A stretch of 64,000 nt of DNA from Okapia johnstoni (lineage: Eukaryota; Chordata; Mammalia; Artiodactyla; Giraffidae): assembly GCA_024291935.2 (NCBI GenBank), contig CM044316.1, positions 5,076,501 to 5,140,500 of the forward strand. Direction: 5' to 3'. The notes under the pieces were generated by a model. It was not told the origin of the DNA. It ran no database searches and saw only the letters and a program-made list of their open reading frames with translations. Every line of letters begins with the position of its first letter. Position 1 is the first letter of the stretch. A program made the translations under genes and the position numbers. Of this stretch, positions 62,719 through 64,000 are shown piece by piece.

Positions 62719-63689
62719 CAAACACAGAGCCGGGACCTACGAGTCATCAGGATTTTCTTGCTGGTCTGGAAAGAACTTCTTACACTGTTGCAGCTAGACT
62801 AACTTTGCAATGAGAAGGGTCCCCACTAGACCACTTCCTCACCAGAACCCCTGACAGTGACTTCATTCCCCTCCCTGCCTTCAGTTTCCTCATCTGTTCC
62901 AACGAGGACCATGATGACACCTTTGGAGGTGGTCAGATGTCCGAAGGGATGTTACCCAGAATGCACTTGTTTATCAGCATACCAGGGGCCTCTATCCCCA
63001 CCACGACATATCTTTCTCACCTTCACTGGGCATCTATCTCAAAGGCTCTACCTTGCATCACCTTCCTTGCACTGTGGGCAGTGAAGGACCAGCACCCCCA
63101 CAACAATAGTTCATCTATTCTTAGGCTAGTCCAGGACTCATCCAACCCCCATCCATCCCCAGAGTCACCCCCTGGGTGCCCCCACTTAGCACCTAGCAAT
63201 TTTTGTAAGATTTTCTTCCTCTCTCCTTTGGAGACAAGATAAGACAGACATTGTAATTCTGGAGGAGGGAGCTAAGAAGATGAACTCTGGAGCTCAGTGT
63301 CCTAGGTTCAAATCCCAGCTCAGTTACCCTTGCAGGCCTGGTGGCTCTCACTCAGCTATAGCCACACATGGTGGTCCCCAGAGAGGGGTAGCCAGACCTG
63401 CCGAGACATACTGCCTGTCCTGGGCCATCCTGTGCACCTGCCAGAACCCAGAGGCTTAGGGAGGTGGTAAGAACGCTAACCCATGGCCCCTCCACCCCCT
63501 CCTACCCAGTCCCCAGTCCCTGGACCTTGCAAGTGGGAGAAGAGGCAACAGGAGCTGTCAGTAAAGCCTGAGTGTGTTTTGCCCGTGTCTGGCGACCAAC
63601 CATGTGTTCCCTGGGAGGGGCCTGCTCTCTGAAACTCACAGGGTTCTGGGCCACGTGGGGACCAAAGGTGAGTGACTGAGCTCCTGTCA

Positions 63690-64000
63690 GGCACCAGACG
63701 CTCTGCAGGTTTATTTCTTAAACTCAACAAGGAAACAAAACCTCAGTGCTTGAAAAGGCCCATGCGAAACCGCATGGAGTCATTTGCTACTGGCCTTGCT
63801 GTTCTAGCTGCCGGACGGTGCTGCCAGAGGGAGGGGCAGGGGGGCAGTCTGGGTGGCCAGCCCCACCGATGGGTGTCTGGGATGAGCCACCAACGAAGCT
63901 GATGGGAATGTCCGCACTGTCCTGGCGGGGTGGTCTCGGGATGTCACCAACCAAGGGTCCAAGTTGTCACTAGCAAGGTCAGGGGAACATTCAATAGGCA
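63690..64000 (-). other. Putative 3' UTR of the next gene (SLC27A1 by synteny)
   Basis: Unique GC-rich sequence with a minus-strand AATAAA at 63715-63710, suggesting a transcript that enters from the right edge and ends near 63690. In human, SLC27A1 lies upstream of PGLS in the same orientation at about this distance. No coding sequence is visible, so the identity rests on gene order alone. Confidence 0.4.

Larger units (their letters stand above)
58250..63690. other. Intergenic region upstream of PGLS
   Basis: No gene seen. A Bov-tA at 58523-58733, the interrupted L1 at 58880-61740, unclassified sequence at 61750-62290, another L1 3' end and MIR-like scraps (62830-62910, 63265-63350). Confidence 0.6.

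Overview
This is an ordinary mammalian nuclear locus from a ruminant, most likely a bovid. The evidence is split, conserved protein exons with GT/AG borders, CpG-rich first exons, and a dense coat of ruminant-specific retroposons (Bov-tA / Bov-A2 SINEs, a BovB-type fragment and a young L1_BT 3' end) over older mammalian repeats (MIR, L2, MER5A, MER20, MLT1, MLT2). I cannot separate cattle from sheep, goat or other bovids. It is not bacterial; there are no operons, CRISPR arrays or prophages.

Three protein genes lie head-to-tail on the minus strand. From right to left they are PGLS (6-phosphogluconolactonase, 5 exons, 57871 to 50250, 258 aa), NIBAN3 (FAM129C/BCNP1, 14 exons traced, 46119 to about 29907) and COLGALT1 (procollagen galactosyltransferase 1, 12 exons, 25603 to 5177, 624 aa). 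This gene order is that of human 19p13.11, seen in reverse. The last 300 bases probably carry the 3' UTR of the next gene in that order, SLC27A1, also on the minus strand. All exon borders were placed by reading acceptors and donors and checking that phases join; the summed CDS lengths are multiples of three for all three genes.

Layout: 1-3880 is intergenic and repeat-rich; 3880-25620 is COLGALT1 with its 3' UTR and promoter; 25760-29280 is intergenic (L1, SINEs, MIRs); 29900-46120 is NIBAN3; 46200-50030 is intergenic, with an LTR/L1/SINE nest; 50030-58250 is PGLS with its CpG promoter; 58250-63690 is intergenic, mostly one L1 copy interrupted by an LTR and four SINEs; 63690-64000 is the putative SLC27A1 3' end. 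The genes have unrelated jobs (collagen hydroxylysine galactosylation in the ER, a B-cell PH-domain protein, a cytosolic pentose-phosphate enzyme). They are neighbours by conserved synteny, not a pathway.

I found no undescribed biological system. The most unusual points are: a COLGALT1 signal peptide whose CTG run is read as seven cysteines instead of leucines, apparently through two compensating length changes; a 38-bp promoter repeat carrying a GC box and a CRE-like core; a 34-bp x5 array next to the COLGALT1 exon 4 acceptor; a (GCCACC)6 tract directly before the PGLS start codon; and an unresolved NIBAN3 C-terminus. Repeat family names are from recognition of consensus-like stretches and their boundaries are approximate unless a target-site duplication is given.
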